From: CAVRQM01 sp963723455
GTDB taxonomy: Bacteria; Pseudomonadota; Alphaproteobacteria; Acetobacterales; Acetobacteraceae
Reading direction: 5' to 3'
DNA length: 64,000 bases
Assembly (NCBI GenBank): GCA_963723455.1
Contig: CAVRQM010000004.1
Span: 62,001-126,000, forward strand
Numbering within the stretch: position 1 is the stretch's first letter; each line of letters begins with the position of its first letter. The position numbers were made by a program, and so were the translations under genes. The notes below the pieces were generated by a model. The model searched no databases. It saw only the letters and a program-made list of their open reading frames with translations, and was not told the origin of the DNA. Positions 26,458 to 35,257 of the stretch are shown one piece after another.

Positions 26458-26964
26458 GTGATTCGGCTGCTGGGCATCGACCCGGGTTTGCGCTTCACCG
26501 GCTGGGGGCTGGTCGAGACCGACGGCAACCGCCTGCGCCATTTGGCCGACGGGGTGATCGCCACCGACGGCGACGCCAGCGTGCCGGACCGGCTGCGCGC
26601 GCTGCACGAGGCGCTGGGCGCGCTGCTGGCCGCGCATCGGCCGCATGAGGCGGCGGTCGAGGAGACCTATGTCAACCGCAACGGCACGGCGACGCTGAAG
26701 CTGGGCTATGCGCGCGGGGTGGCGCTGCTGGCCCCGGCGCTGGCCGGGATTCCGGTGGCCGAGTATGGAGCGAAGGCGGTGAAGCTGGCGGTGGTCGGCA
26801 CCGGCGGCGCGGCCAAGGACCAGGTGGAAATGATGGTTCGCCGCCTGCTGCCCGGCTGCCTTATCCGCCGCGCCGATGCCGCCGATGCGCTGGCGGTGGC
26901 GATCTGCCACGCTCACCACCGGGCGAGCCGGACGCGGTGGGATGCGGGCCGGCGGATGGCTTGA
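26458..26964 (+). CDS. ruvC: Holliday junction endonuclease RuvC
   Basis: Resolves Holliday junctions made during recombination. 168 residues from GTG 26458. All four acidic catalytic residues are visible: Asp in LLGIDPGLRFTGWG, Glu in AAVEETYVNRNGTA, and two Asp in RADAADALAVAICHAH. It follows yebC by 31 nt. The gap to ruvA is occupied by a small gene on the opposite strand. Confidence 0.95.
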   Translation: MIRLLGIDPGLRFTGWGLVETDGNRLRHLADGVIATDGDASVPDRLRALHEALGALLAAHRPHEAAVEETYVNRNGTATLKLGYARGVALLAPALAGIPVAEYGAKAVKLAVVGTGGAAKDQVEMMVRRLLPGCLIRRADAADALAVAICHAHHRASRTRWDAGRRMA

Positions 26965-26966
26965 AT

Positions 26967-27246
26967 TCAGTGAATGAAGAGCTTGAGCAGGATTGCAAGA
27001 GACAGTGCCACAGAGGTTCCGCTCATCCAGCGGAGCAAGTTCTGCCCAGCTCGTCCAGCATCGATCTTGCGCTCCAGAACAAAGACTGCCTGATCAATCT
27101 TGCGGTCCAACCCGTCGAGCTGCCGTTCCGAACGGTTGACGCGATCGTCGTAGTTGGCAAGCACCTCAGCAGCCTTGCGCGCCCTTCTCGTCGCTTGCCC
27201 CTGCGTCGCGCAGGGCATCGTATAGCTCGGTGACCATCGTCGTCAT
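26967..27246 (-). CDS. Small coiled-coil membrane protein, DUF1640/CCDC90-like (frameshifted)
   Basis: Joining two frames at about 27183 (one extra G) gives about 92 residues: MTTMVTELYDALRDAGASDE, then KARKAAEVLANYDDRVNRSE, a coiled coil, and a C-terminal membrane span (WMSGTSVALSLAILLKLFIH). This layout (short head, coiled coil, C-terminal anchor) matches DUF1640/CCDC90-like proteins. It lies antisense to the ruv genes between ruvC and ruvA, and its base composition is less GC-rich than its neighbours, suggesting insertion. Function unknown. Confidence 0.6.
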
Positions 27247-27291
27247 GCCATCCTGGTACTCGCGAACGCTCGCAGCGCCGACGGCGAACCC

Positions 27292-27894
27292 GTGATCGCC
27301 CAGCTCACCGGCAAGATAGGTCTGATCGAGACCGATCGCTGCATCGTCGATGTGGGTGGGGTCGGCTACCTGGTGCAGGCCTCGACCCGCACGCTGGCCG
27401 CCCTGCCGTCCGGCACGGTGGTCACGGTGCTGACCGAGATGCAGGTGCGCGAGGACGCCATCACCCTGTTCGGCTTCGCCGACGGCGCCGAGCGCGAGTG
27501 GTTCCGCCTGCTGCTGACGGTGCAGGGCGTGGGGGCCAGGGTGGCGCTGAACATCCTGTCCGCCCTGTCGCCGCGCGAGCTGGTGGCCGCCATCCAGGCC
27601 GGCGATCGCGGCGCGCTGACCCGGGCGGCGGGCGTGGGGGTGAAGCTCGCGGTGCGGCTGCTGACCGAACTGCGCGAGCGCGCCGGGGCGATGCCGACCG
27701 GCATCGGCTTTTCGGCGGTGCTGCAGTCGGCGGCCGGCGGGGTCGAGGCGGACGCGCTTTCGGCGCTGGCCAATCTAGGTTATCGCCGCGTTGAGGCAGC
27801 GCCGGTCGTCGCCCGGGTGCTGGACCGTCTCGGCGATGGCGCGGCAGCCGGCAGCGTGATCCGGGAGGCGCTGCGCGAGCTGGCGCCGCGATGA
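27292..27894 (+). CDS. ruvA: Holliday junction helicase subunit RuvA
   Basis: Tetrameric junction-binding subunit of RuvAB. 200 residues from GTG 27292 (MIAQLTGKIGLIETDRCIVD after initiation). OB-fold N-terminus, two helix-hairpin-helix motifs (VQGVGARVALNILSAL and AAGVGVKLAVRLLTEL) and a C-terminal RuvB-binding domain (EADALSALANLGYRRVEAAP). ruvB is not adjacent; adenine deaminase follows instead. Confidence 0.94.
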   Translation: MIAQLTGKIGLIETDRCIVDVGGVGYLVQASTRTLAALPSGTVVTVLTEMQVREDAITLFGFADGAEREWFRLLLTVQGVGARVALNILSALSPRELVAAIQAGDRGALTRAAGVGVKLAVRLLTELRERAGAMPTGIGFSAVLQSAAGGVEADALSALANLGYRRVEAAPVVARVLDRLGDGAAAGSVIREALRELAPR

Positions 27895-28033
27895 GAGCCG
27901 GCCTCCCCGGTTGTGGCGACCCGCCCCTTGACGTGCCAGCGGACATCGCGGCTCCCGCGCTGCTCGGCCCACTGGATCTGCCGCGCCGCCGCGGCGATGC
28001 TGGCCGGTGTTCCGGCAACAGGGATGGCCCACC

Positions 28034-29833
28034 ATGAACCGCTTCTCCGTGGCCCCGCTGCACGCGATGACCCGCCGCCTGGCTGACGTCGCGTCCGGCC
28101 GGCGCGCGCCGAACTCGGTCATCACCGGCGCGCGCGTGCTCTCCACCTATACCGAGCGTGTGCTGGCGGACCGCGAGGTGTGGATCGCGGGCGGCCGGAT
28201 CGCGGCGGTCAAGCCGGCCGGGGCCTGCCCGCGCGACAGCGGGGCGGCGTTCCATGACGTGCAGGGCGGCCTGCTGGCGCCCGGCCTGGTGGATCCGCAT
28301 CTGCATATCGAAAGCAGCATGATGACCGCCTGCGCCTATGCCGAGGCGGCGCTGCTGAACGGCACCACCACGATCTTCTGCGACAGTCACGAGATCGGCA
28401 ACGTGTGCGACCGGCAGGGCGTGGAGTGGATGCTGGCCGATGCGCGCGAGGCGCCGCTCAACATCTTCCTCACCGTGCCCAGCACCGTGCCGGCCACGTC
28501 GGCGGCGTTCGAGACCGCGGGCGGCGACCTGACCGCGGACAAGATCGGCGCGATCTTCGACGCCTGGCCGGAAGCCGTGGGGCTGGGCGAGAAGATGGAC
28601 TTCGTGCAGGTGACGCAGGGCGACGCGCGCAGCCACGCGATCCTGGCCGCCGCCCTGTCGCGCGGCCGGCCGGTCAGCGGGCATATCTACGGGCGCGAGT
28701 TCGTCGCCGCCTATGCCGCGAGCGGCGTCACCGACACGCACGAGGCCATCGATCGCGACATCGCGCTCGACCTGCTTGAGGCCGGCGTCTGGATCTTCCT
28801 GCGCGGCGGGCCGCCGACGACGCCGTGGCACAGCCTGCCGCAGGCGATCCGCGCCATCACCGAGCTGGGCGCCGATCCCAAGCGCGTCGCGGTCTGCACC
28901 GACGACCGCGACGCCGACGACCTGTTCGCCTTCGGACTGGATTGGGTGGTGCGCGAGGCGGTGCGCGCCGGCATCGCCCCGGCGCGCGCCTGGAGCTTTG
29001 GTTCGCTGCATGGCGCGACCCGGTTCGGCATGGATGGCGAGCTGGGCGGGCTGGGCGGGGGGCGGCGGGCGGATCTGGTGCTGCTGGACGACTCGCTGCG
29101 CCCGCACAGCACCTGGTACGGCGGCGAGCTGGTGGTACGGGACCGGACGATCACGCCGGCGCTGGAGGCGCAGCTGGCGACGCAGCGCTACGTCTATCCC
29201 GATGCCGCGTATCGCACGGTGCATGTGCCGCCCGGCGTCCGGCTGACGCCGGAGCTGCCGCGCGCCGCCTGCCGCGTGAACGCGATCCGCGCGGCGCTGC
29301 CCGGCATCGTGCTGTTCCATTCGGTCGTGACGCTGGAGGGGGCCGAGGCGTGGGACGCGCATCTGGAGCGGCATCGCCTGTGTTTCGTCAGCGTGGTCGA
29401 GCGGCACGGCCTGGGCGGCAATGTCGCGCACGGGCTGCTGCAGGATTTCGGGCTGGTGTCGGGCGCGGTGGCCAGCAGCGTCGGGCACGACGCGCACAAC
29501 ATCATCGTCGCCGGCCGCGACGAGGCCGACATGCAGCTGGCGCTCGCCACCGTCGCGGCCGACCGCGGCGGGGTCGCCGTGGTGCGCGACGGCGCGGTGC
29601 TCGCGCGCGTCGCGCTGCCGGTCGCCGGGCTGCTGTCCGACCGGCGCGCGCCGGAAGTGGCGGAGCAGACCGCGGCGCTGAAGCGGGCTTGGAACGAGCT
29701 TGGCTGCACGCTGCCGTACATGGGCTTCAACCTGATCCCGCTATCGGTGATCCCCGAGATCCGGCTGACCGACAAGGGCCTGGTCACCGTGCCCGGCATG
29801 CAGATCCTGCCGCTGCTGGAGGCGGCGGACTGA
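28034..29833 (+). CDS. ade: Adenine deaminase
   Basis: Deaminates adenine to hypoxanthine in purine salvage. 599 residues, amidohydrolase superfamily. The metal-binding motif is LVDPHLHIESSMMTACAYAE (about residue 92), followed by CDSHEIGNVCD, KMDFVQVTQGD, SGHIYGREF and CTDDRDADDLF. The C-terminal part contains VSSVGHDAHNIIVAG-like SVGHDAHNIIVAGRDEADM and the Ade-specific LPYMGFNLIPLSVIPEIRL. ATG 28034 is chosen over the upstream in-frame codon because it gives the family N-terminus. Confidence 0.95.
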   Translation: MNRFSVAPLHAMTRRLADVASGRRAPNSVITGARVLSTYTERVLADREVWIAGGRIAAVKPAGACPRDSGAAFHDVQGGLLAPGLVDPHLHIESSMMTACAYAEAALLNGTTTIFCDSHEIGNVCDRQGVEWMLADAREAPLNIFLTVPSTVPATSAAFETAGGDLTADKIGAIFDAWPEAVGLGEKMDFVQVTQGDARSHAILAAALSRGRPVSGHIYGREFVAAYAASGVTDTHEAIDRDIALDLLEAGVWIFLRGGPPTTPWHSLPQAIRAITELGADPKRVAVCTDDRDADDLFAFGLDWVVREAVRAGIAPARAWSFGSLHGATRFGMDGELGGLGGGRRADLVLLDDSLRPHSTWYGGELVVRDRTITPALEAQLATQRYVYPDAAYRTVHVPPGVRLTPELPRAACRVNAIRAALPGIVLFHSVVTLEGAEAWDAHLERHRLCFVSVVERHGLGGNVAHGLLQDFGLVSGAVASSVGHDAHNIIVAGRDEADMQLALATVAADRGGVAVVRDGAVLARVALPVAGLLSDRRAPEVAEQTAALKRAWNELGCTLPYMGFNLIPLSVIPEIRLTDKGLVTVPGMQILPLLEAAD

Positions 29834-29838
29834 CCCGG

Positions 29839-31088
29839 CTATGGCGGGGCGGCCAGCAATAGCCGGTTGGCGGCGACCAGACGCGACGCGGTCTGGCTCC
29901 AGGCGTGGCGGAACGCCGGCTCCGGCGTGCCGCGCGCCGCCAGCGCCGTGCCGATCCCGGCCACGCTGCGCCGCCCGTCCACCAGCCGCAGCATGGCAGC
30001 GGCCAAGGGCGGCAACGGGAGAGCGGTGGCCAGCGCCTCGCAGCTGAACGGCAGCACCCCGTCGGCGCGGATCGCCGCCGCCAGCGCCTCGCCGGCGCCC
30101 TCGCGCGCCACCGGCACCGCATCCGGCGCGGCCAGGTCGGGCGGCGGCGGCCGGTCGGCGGCGCGCACGCAATAGACGACGTGCGTGCTCATTGTTCCCG
30201 ACAGCGCCTCGGCCAGCGCCGCGCGCGCAGCGCCATCCAGGGCCGAAGCGCGCGCCCGCAATCTCGGGTCCGGCAGGTAGGCGTCGGGGTCGTAGCGCAG
30301 CGGCTCCATCAGGCAGGTCGCCGCCAGCCCGGCCCCGTCCAGCAGGCGCAGCAGCCGGTCGATGGTGAAGGCCTGGTCGCGCGGGTTCAGCAGCAGGTCG
30401 AACAGGCCGGCGTCGCCGCCGGCGAGATGGTCGGTGACCGAGCGGTTCTGCGGCAGCCACGCGCCGTGCGGCAGGTGGCGCAGCACGCGCCGGGCCACGT
30501 CCAGCCGCTCGATCGGCGGCTGGTCCTGCGGCGCCAGCAACCGGAGCGCGTCCTGGACCATGTACACGCCGGTGCGCCCGTGCGGCGCATAGACCATCAG
30601 GCCCATGCCGCCGCCGGGCGCCAGCACCCCGGCCAGCGCCGCAAGCCCCGCCGCCGGATCGGGCAAGTGGTGCAGCACGCCGCAACAATCGATGTAGTCG
30701 AACGGCGGCAGCCCCATCAGCGGCAGGTCCAGCAGCGAGCCGTGCCGCCACTCGACCAGGTCCTGCAGCCCGCGCGCCGCGATGCGTTCGCGCGCCACCG
30801 CCATCGCCGCCGCCGAGCGGTCGAGATACACGAGTTCGTCCGTCGCGCCGCTCGCCCGCGAGCTGGGCGGCCAGCATCACCAGCGCGTCGCCGGTGCCGC
30901 CGCCGGCGACCAGCGCCCGCAGCGGCCGCGCGCGCGACCGGCGGACGGCGAACACGTGATGGTCGATCTCGCGCAGGTGGCTCGGGCTGCCGATCAGCAG
31001 CCGCCTGGCTTCGTCGCGCGGATCGCGTTGCGGATACGGGAACGCCTCGGTACTGGGCGGCGAGGCGGTCGTCAGACGGGTCGGCCAC
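29839..31088 (-). CDS. SAM-dependent methyltransferase (two frameshifts)
   Basis: Class I SAM-dependent methyltransferase, about 415 residues once two single-base insertions (near 31050 and 30849) are removed. GTG 31088 follows AAGGAG at 8-nt spacing. Pieces in order: VADPSDDRLAAQY; EAFPYPQRDPRDEARRLLIG; motif I LVAGGGTGDALVMLAAQLA; motif II ELVYLDRSAAAMAVA; FDYIDCCGVLHHLPDPAAGL; APGGGMGLMVYAP. A C-terminal domain of about 170 residues follows. Its substrate is not evident. It diverges from a histidine kinase gene. Confidence 0.75.
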
Positions 31089-31173
31089 CCTGTCGTCTCC
31101 TTGGGCCGGGAACACTGCATAAAAAGGACCGCCGGCGCGGCGCATGCAACCGTGCCGCACGCGGATTGGCTTG

Positions 31174-31202
31174 TTGATCCGCCCAGACGGCCACGCCATA
31201 TT
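31174..31202 (+). promoter_or_regulatory. Candidate promoter of the GAF/PAS kinase, leaderless layout
   Basis: TTGATC (31174-31179), 17-nt spacer, CATATT (31197-31202). The kinase ATG at 31209 lies 6 nt after the -10, so transcription would start on or next to the A of the ATG. No ribosome binding site is visible between them. Pattern match only. Confidence 0.4.
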
Positions 31203-31208
31203 CCGCGC

Positions 31209-33423
31209 ATGCCCAGTGGATCGCCCCACGACGAGCTGGACCTGCTGCGCGCCGAGGCGCGCGTGCTGAACATGGTGGCGATCGGCGCCGGGCTGGCCGA
31301 GACGCTCGACGCGCTGGTCGCCGCGGTCGAGGCGCAGGAGCCGGGGTTGCGCTGCGGCATCCTCATCACGGCCGAGGACGGCGCCTGTTTTCGTCGCGGC
31401 GTCGGCGCGACCCTGCCGGAACGCTACCACGCGGCGCTGGACGGCATTTCCATCCTGCCGCCCTATCTGGGCGCCTGCGGCGAGTTCTGCCGATCTGGGC
31501 GAGCCGGTCATCGTGCCCGACATCGCCCATGAGCGCCGCTATCCGGCGGAGTGGCGGGCGCTGCTGGCCAGCTGCGGCCTGGCCGCGATGCGGTCAACTC
31601 CGGTGCGCGGCGCCGATGGCCGGGTCCTCGGCTCGTTCGCGATGTATTTCGACGCGCCGCGCGATCCCACGCCGGCAAACCCGGAGTTGCCGGGCATCGC
31701 CGCGCGGCTTGCCGCGATTGCCTTGCAGCGCGCCGGGGAAGCGTCCGCGATGCGCCAGGAGATCGCCGCCCGGCGCGAGGTCGAGGCGGCGCTGCGCGCC
31801 CAGCAGGCGCAGCTGCGGGCGGTGATCGAGACCGTGCCCGCGGCGGTGTGGTTCACCCACGACCCCGATGCGAGCCGCGTCGGCGGCAATGCCGAGGCGG
31901 CCAAGCTGCTGCGCATGCCGGAAGCCGCCAATTCCTCGTTGACCGGCTCGCCGGAGCAGCGCCCGACGCATTTCCGCCTGATCCGGAATGGTGCGGACAT
32001 CCCGCCCGAGCGGCTGCCGATGCAACGCGCGGCGCGCGGCGAGACGGTGGCCGCCGAGGAGCTGGAACTGGTCTTTCAGGACGGCTCCTCGGCGCACATC
32101 CTGGCCCGCGCCACCCCGCTGCGCGACACGACGGGGGCGCTGGCCGGCGCGGTGTGCGCGGCGCTGGACATCACCGAGCGCAAGCGCGCCGAGACGGCGC
32201 TGCGCCACTCCGAGGAGGAGTTCCGCGCGCTCGGCGAGAACCTGCCGAACCTATGCTGGATGGCGCGGGCGGATGGCGGGATTTACTGGTACAACCGCGG
32301 CTGGTACGACTACACGGGCGCCACGCCCGAGCAGATGGAAGGCTGGGGCTGGCGGTCGGTGCATGACCCGGCGGTGCTGCCGGAGGTGATGCGGCGCTGG
32401 ACCGAGGCGATCGCGGCCGGGGCCGCGTTCGAGATGACGTTCCCGCTGCGTGGCGCGGACGGCGTGTTCCGCCCGTTCCTGACCCGCATCGTGCCGGTGC
32501 GCGATGCCGCCGGCTGCATCACCCGCTGGTTCGGCAACAACGTCGAGATCAGCGAGCAGCAGCGCACCGAGGCGGCTCTTCGCCTGAGCAAGGAGGCGTT
32601 GCGGCGGCTGAACGAACAGCTTGGCGCGCGCGTCGCCGAGGCGGTCGCGGCGCGCGAGCAGGCGCAGCAGCGGCTGGCGCACGCGCAGCGGATGGAGGCG
32701 CTGGGTCAGCTTGCCGGGGGCATGGCGCACGACTTCAACAATGTGCTGCAGGCGGTGCTGGGCGGCCTGCGCCTGATCGAGCGGCGGGCGGGCGACGCCG
32801 GCGCGGTGGACCAGGTGGCCCGCATGATCGGCGAGGCGGTCGAGCGCGGCGGCCGTGTCACCGCGCGCCTGCTGAGCTTCGCGCGCAAGGGCGAGCTGCA
32901 GGCGGCCCCGGTGCCGGCGGCGGCGCTGCTGGAGGGGATGCGGGAGATGCTGGCGGCGACGCTGGGCGCGCCGATCGCCGTCGAGGTCGTCGCCGACGCG
33001 GACGCGCCGCCGCTGGTGGCCGACAAGGCGCAGCTCGAGACGGTGCTGGTCAACCTGGCCGTGAACGCCCGTGATGCCATGCCGGAGGGCGGCACGCTGA
33101 CCCTCTCGGTCGTGCCTGACGCCGTTGCGGACGCCGCGCACCCGGCCGGGCTGGCGCCGGGCGAGTATGTGCGGCTTGAACTGGCGGACACCGGCCTCGG
33201 CATGGATGCGGCGGTGCTGGCGCGCGCCTCGGAGCCGTTCTTCACCACCAAGCCTGATGGCGAGGGCACCGGCCTGGGCCTGGCGATGGCGCGCGGGTTC
33301 GCCGAGCAGTCCGGCGGCGGCTTCGCCATCAGCAGCGCGCCGGGGCAGGGCACCACGGTCAGCCTATGGTTCCCGCAGGTCCAGGCCGCTGCGCAGCGGG
33401 AGCAGGCGCAGGCGGCGGATTGA
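31209..33423 (+). CDS. GAF-PAS-PAS sensor histidine kinase (one frameshift)
   Basis: Cytoplasmic sensor kinase of about 737 residues. Domains: N-terminal GAF (about 20-175), PAS (about 195-320), PAS/PAC (about 335-455, WYDYTGATPEQMEGWGWRSV), HisKA with His in QLAGGMAHDFNNVLQAVLGG (about residue 507), and HATPase with LVNLAVNARDAMPEGG and GEGTGLGLAMARGF. There is no receiver domain. The GAF domain is split at about 31490: LGACGEF in one frame and LGEPVIVPDIAHERRYP in the next, consistent with one extra base. No response regulator is encoded nearby. Confidence 0.85.
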
Positions 33424-33487
33424 TCCGGGCGCATGCGATCGGCCGGCTCGGCTTGTCGCCGGGGTGCGGCGCTCGTATCTCTGCGCC

Positions 33488-34051
33488 ATGCGCTCCCTGA
33501 CTGTCCTTTTGCTGCTGCCGCTGGCGGCATCCGTCCTGGCTGCGCCCGCGCTGGCGCAGTCGAAGAAGCCGGCGATAGCTTCGAAGCGGCCGGCTGCGGC
33601 CGCGGCGGGACCGCACGCCATCGGCTATTTCGATGACTGGACCGCCGCCGTCCATCGCGAGGCGGGGGAGAAAGTCTGCTATGCCTTCACCCGCGCCGCC
33701 AGTTCGACCCCGGCCATCGCCGGGCGCGGCGACGTGGTGCTGACCGTCACCGAACGGCCGGCAAGCCGCGACGTGGTGGCGATCAGCGCCGGGTTCGCCT
33801 ATTCGCGCAACGCTTCGGTCAGTGTGGGCATCGAGCAGACCAGCATGGATTTCTACACCGCGCAGCGCTCGGCCTTCGCCCGCGATGGCCATGCCGCCGC
33901 GCAGGCGTTCCAGCGCGGCCGGCTGGTGATCGCCCGCTCGCCCGGCCCGCGCGGGCAGATCGTCTCCGACCATTTCAGCTTGCGCGGCTTCTCGGCCGCC
34001 TATGCGGCAATCGGCCGCGCCTGTCCGCCCGGCAAGGGAGCCGCGTCGTGA
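33488..34051 (+). CDS. IalB-family periplasmic protein
   Basis: 187 residues with a Sec signal peptide (LLLLPLAASVLAAPALAQSK). The mature part carries invasion-associated locus B features: IGYFDDWTAAV, KVCYAFTRAAS, VVLTVTERPASRDVVAISAG and YTAQRSAFARDG. In Bartonella IalB is linked to erythrocyte entry, but the family is widespread in non-pathogenic alphaproteobacteria and its role there is unclear. The stop overlaps the rlmN GTG (GTGA). Confidence 0.85.
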   Translation: MRSLTVLLLLPLAASVLAAPALAQSKKPAIASKRPAAAAAGPHAIGYFDDWTAAVHREAGEKVCYAFTRAASSTPAIAGRGDVVLTVTERPASRDVVAISAGFAYSRNASVSVGIEQTSMDFYTAQRSAFARDGHAAAQAFQRGRLVIARSPGPRGQIVSDHFSLRGFSAAYAAIGRACPPGKGAAS

Positions 34052-35226
34052 GCGCCGCCCTGAGTGCTGCCGCCCTGAGTGCTGCCGAGCGCGACCGCAT
34101 CCTGGCCAAGACGGCGCGCTTCGACCCGCCGCCGCCGGTGCTTGGGGACGGGCGCCGCGAGCTGGTCGGGCTGAGCCGCGCCGAGCTGGGCGAGGCGCTG
34201 GCCGGGATCGGCGAGAAGTCGTTCCGCGCCAAGCAGCTCTGGCACTGGATCTACCATCAGGGCGCGACCGACTTCTCGCGCATGTCGAGCATCGCGCGGC
34301 CGTTGCAGCAGCGTCTGGCCGAGCATTTCGTCATCGGCCGGCCCGAGGTGGGCCTGATGCAGACCAGCGCCGATCAGACCCGCAAATGGCTGTTCCGCTT
34401 CCGCGACGGGCAGCAGGCGGAGACCGTGTACATCCCGGACCCGGCGGAGGATCGCGGCGCGGTCTGCATCTCCAGCCAGGTCGGCTGCACGCTGTCATGC
34501 CGGTTCTGTCACACCGGCACGCAGGCGCTGGTGCGCAATCTGGGATCGGCCGAGATCGTCGGACAGTTCATGGCCGCACGCGACGCCTATGGCGAGTGGC
34601 CCAGCCCGAAGGGCGAGACGCCACGCCTGCTCTCGACGATCGTGCTGATGGGCATGGGCGAGCCGCTGTACAACTATGAGAACGTCGCCCGCGCCATGGC
34701 CATCGTCATGGACCATGAGGGCATCGGGCTGTCGCGGCGGCGGATCACGCTGTCCACATCTGGCGTGGTGCCGATGATGGACCGCGCCGGAGCCGAGCTT
34801 GGGGTGAACCTGGCGGTGTCGCTGCATGCCGTGCGCGACGATTTGCGCGACGAGCTGGTGCCGCTGAACCGCAAGTATCCGATTGCCGAGCTGATCGCCG
34901 CGTGCCGGCGCTATCCGGGCGCGTCCAACGCCCGGCGGATAACCTTCGAGTACGTCATGCTGAAGGGCGTCAACGACAGCGAGGCCGACGCGCGCGAGCT
35001 GGTGCGGCTGATCGCGGGGATCCCGGCGAAGGTCAACCTGATCCCGTTCAATCCGTGGCCCGGCAGCGCGTTTTCGACCAGCGAGCCGGCAGCCATTACG
35101 CGGTTCTCACAAATCGTGATGGACGCGGGCTTCGCCTCCCCCGTGCGCAGTCCGCGCGGCCGTGACATCCTGGCGGCCTGTGGCCAGCTTCGTACCGAGG
35201 GGCAGCGCGTCCCGCTGCGAGGCTAG
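34048..35226 (+). CDS. rlmN: Dual-specificity RNA methyltransferase RlmN
   Basis: Radical-SAM enzyme methylating C2 of A2503 in 23S rRNA and A37 in some tRNAs. 392 residues from GTG 34048. The CxxxCxxC motif is CTLSCRFCHTG, preceded by VCISSQVG. The second catalytic Cys is in the C-terminal segment GRDILAACGQL. GIGEKSFRAKQLWHWIYHQG, LMGMGEPLYNYENVARAM and LMLKGVNDSE-like VMLKGVNDSEADARELV are also present. The N-terminus contains a short SAALSAAALSAAE duplication. Confidence 0.96.
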   Translation: MSAALSAAALSAAERDRILAKTARFDPPPPVLGDGRRELVGLSRAELGEALAGIGEKSFRAKQLWHWIYHQGATDFSRMSSIARPLQQRLAEHFVIGRPEVGLMQTSADQTRKWLFRFRDGQQAETVYIPDPAEDRGAVCISSQVGCTLSCRFCHTGTQALVRNLGSAEIVGQFMAARDAYGEWPSPKGETPRLLSTIVLMGMGEPLYNYENVARAMAIVMDHEGIGLSRRRITLSTSGVVPMMDRAGAELGVNLAVSLHAVRDDLRDELVPLNRKYPIAELIAACRRYPGASNARRITFEYVMLKGVNDSEADARELVRLIAGIPAKVNLIPFNPWPGSAFSTSEPAAITRFSQIVMDAGFASPVRSPRGRDILAACGQLRTEGQRVPLRG

Positions 35227-35257
35227 GCGCCGCATGGCGACCTGAGCTGGAGCAGAC

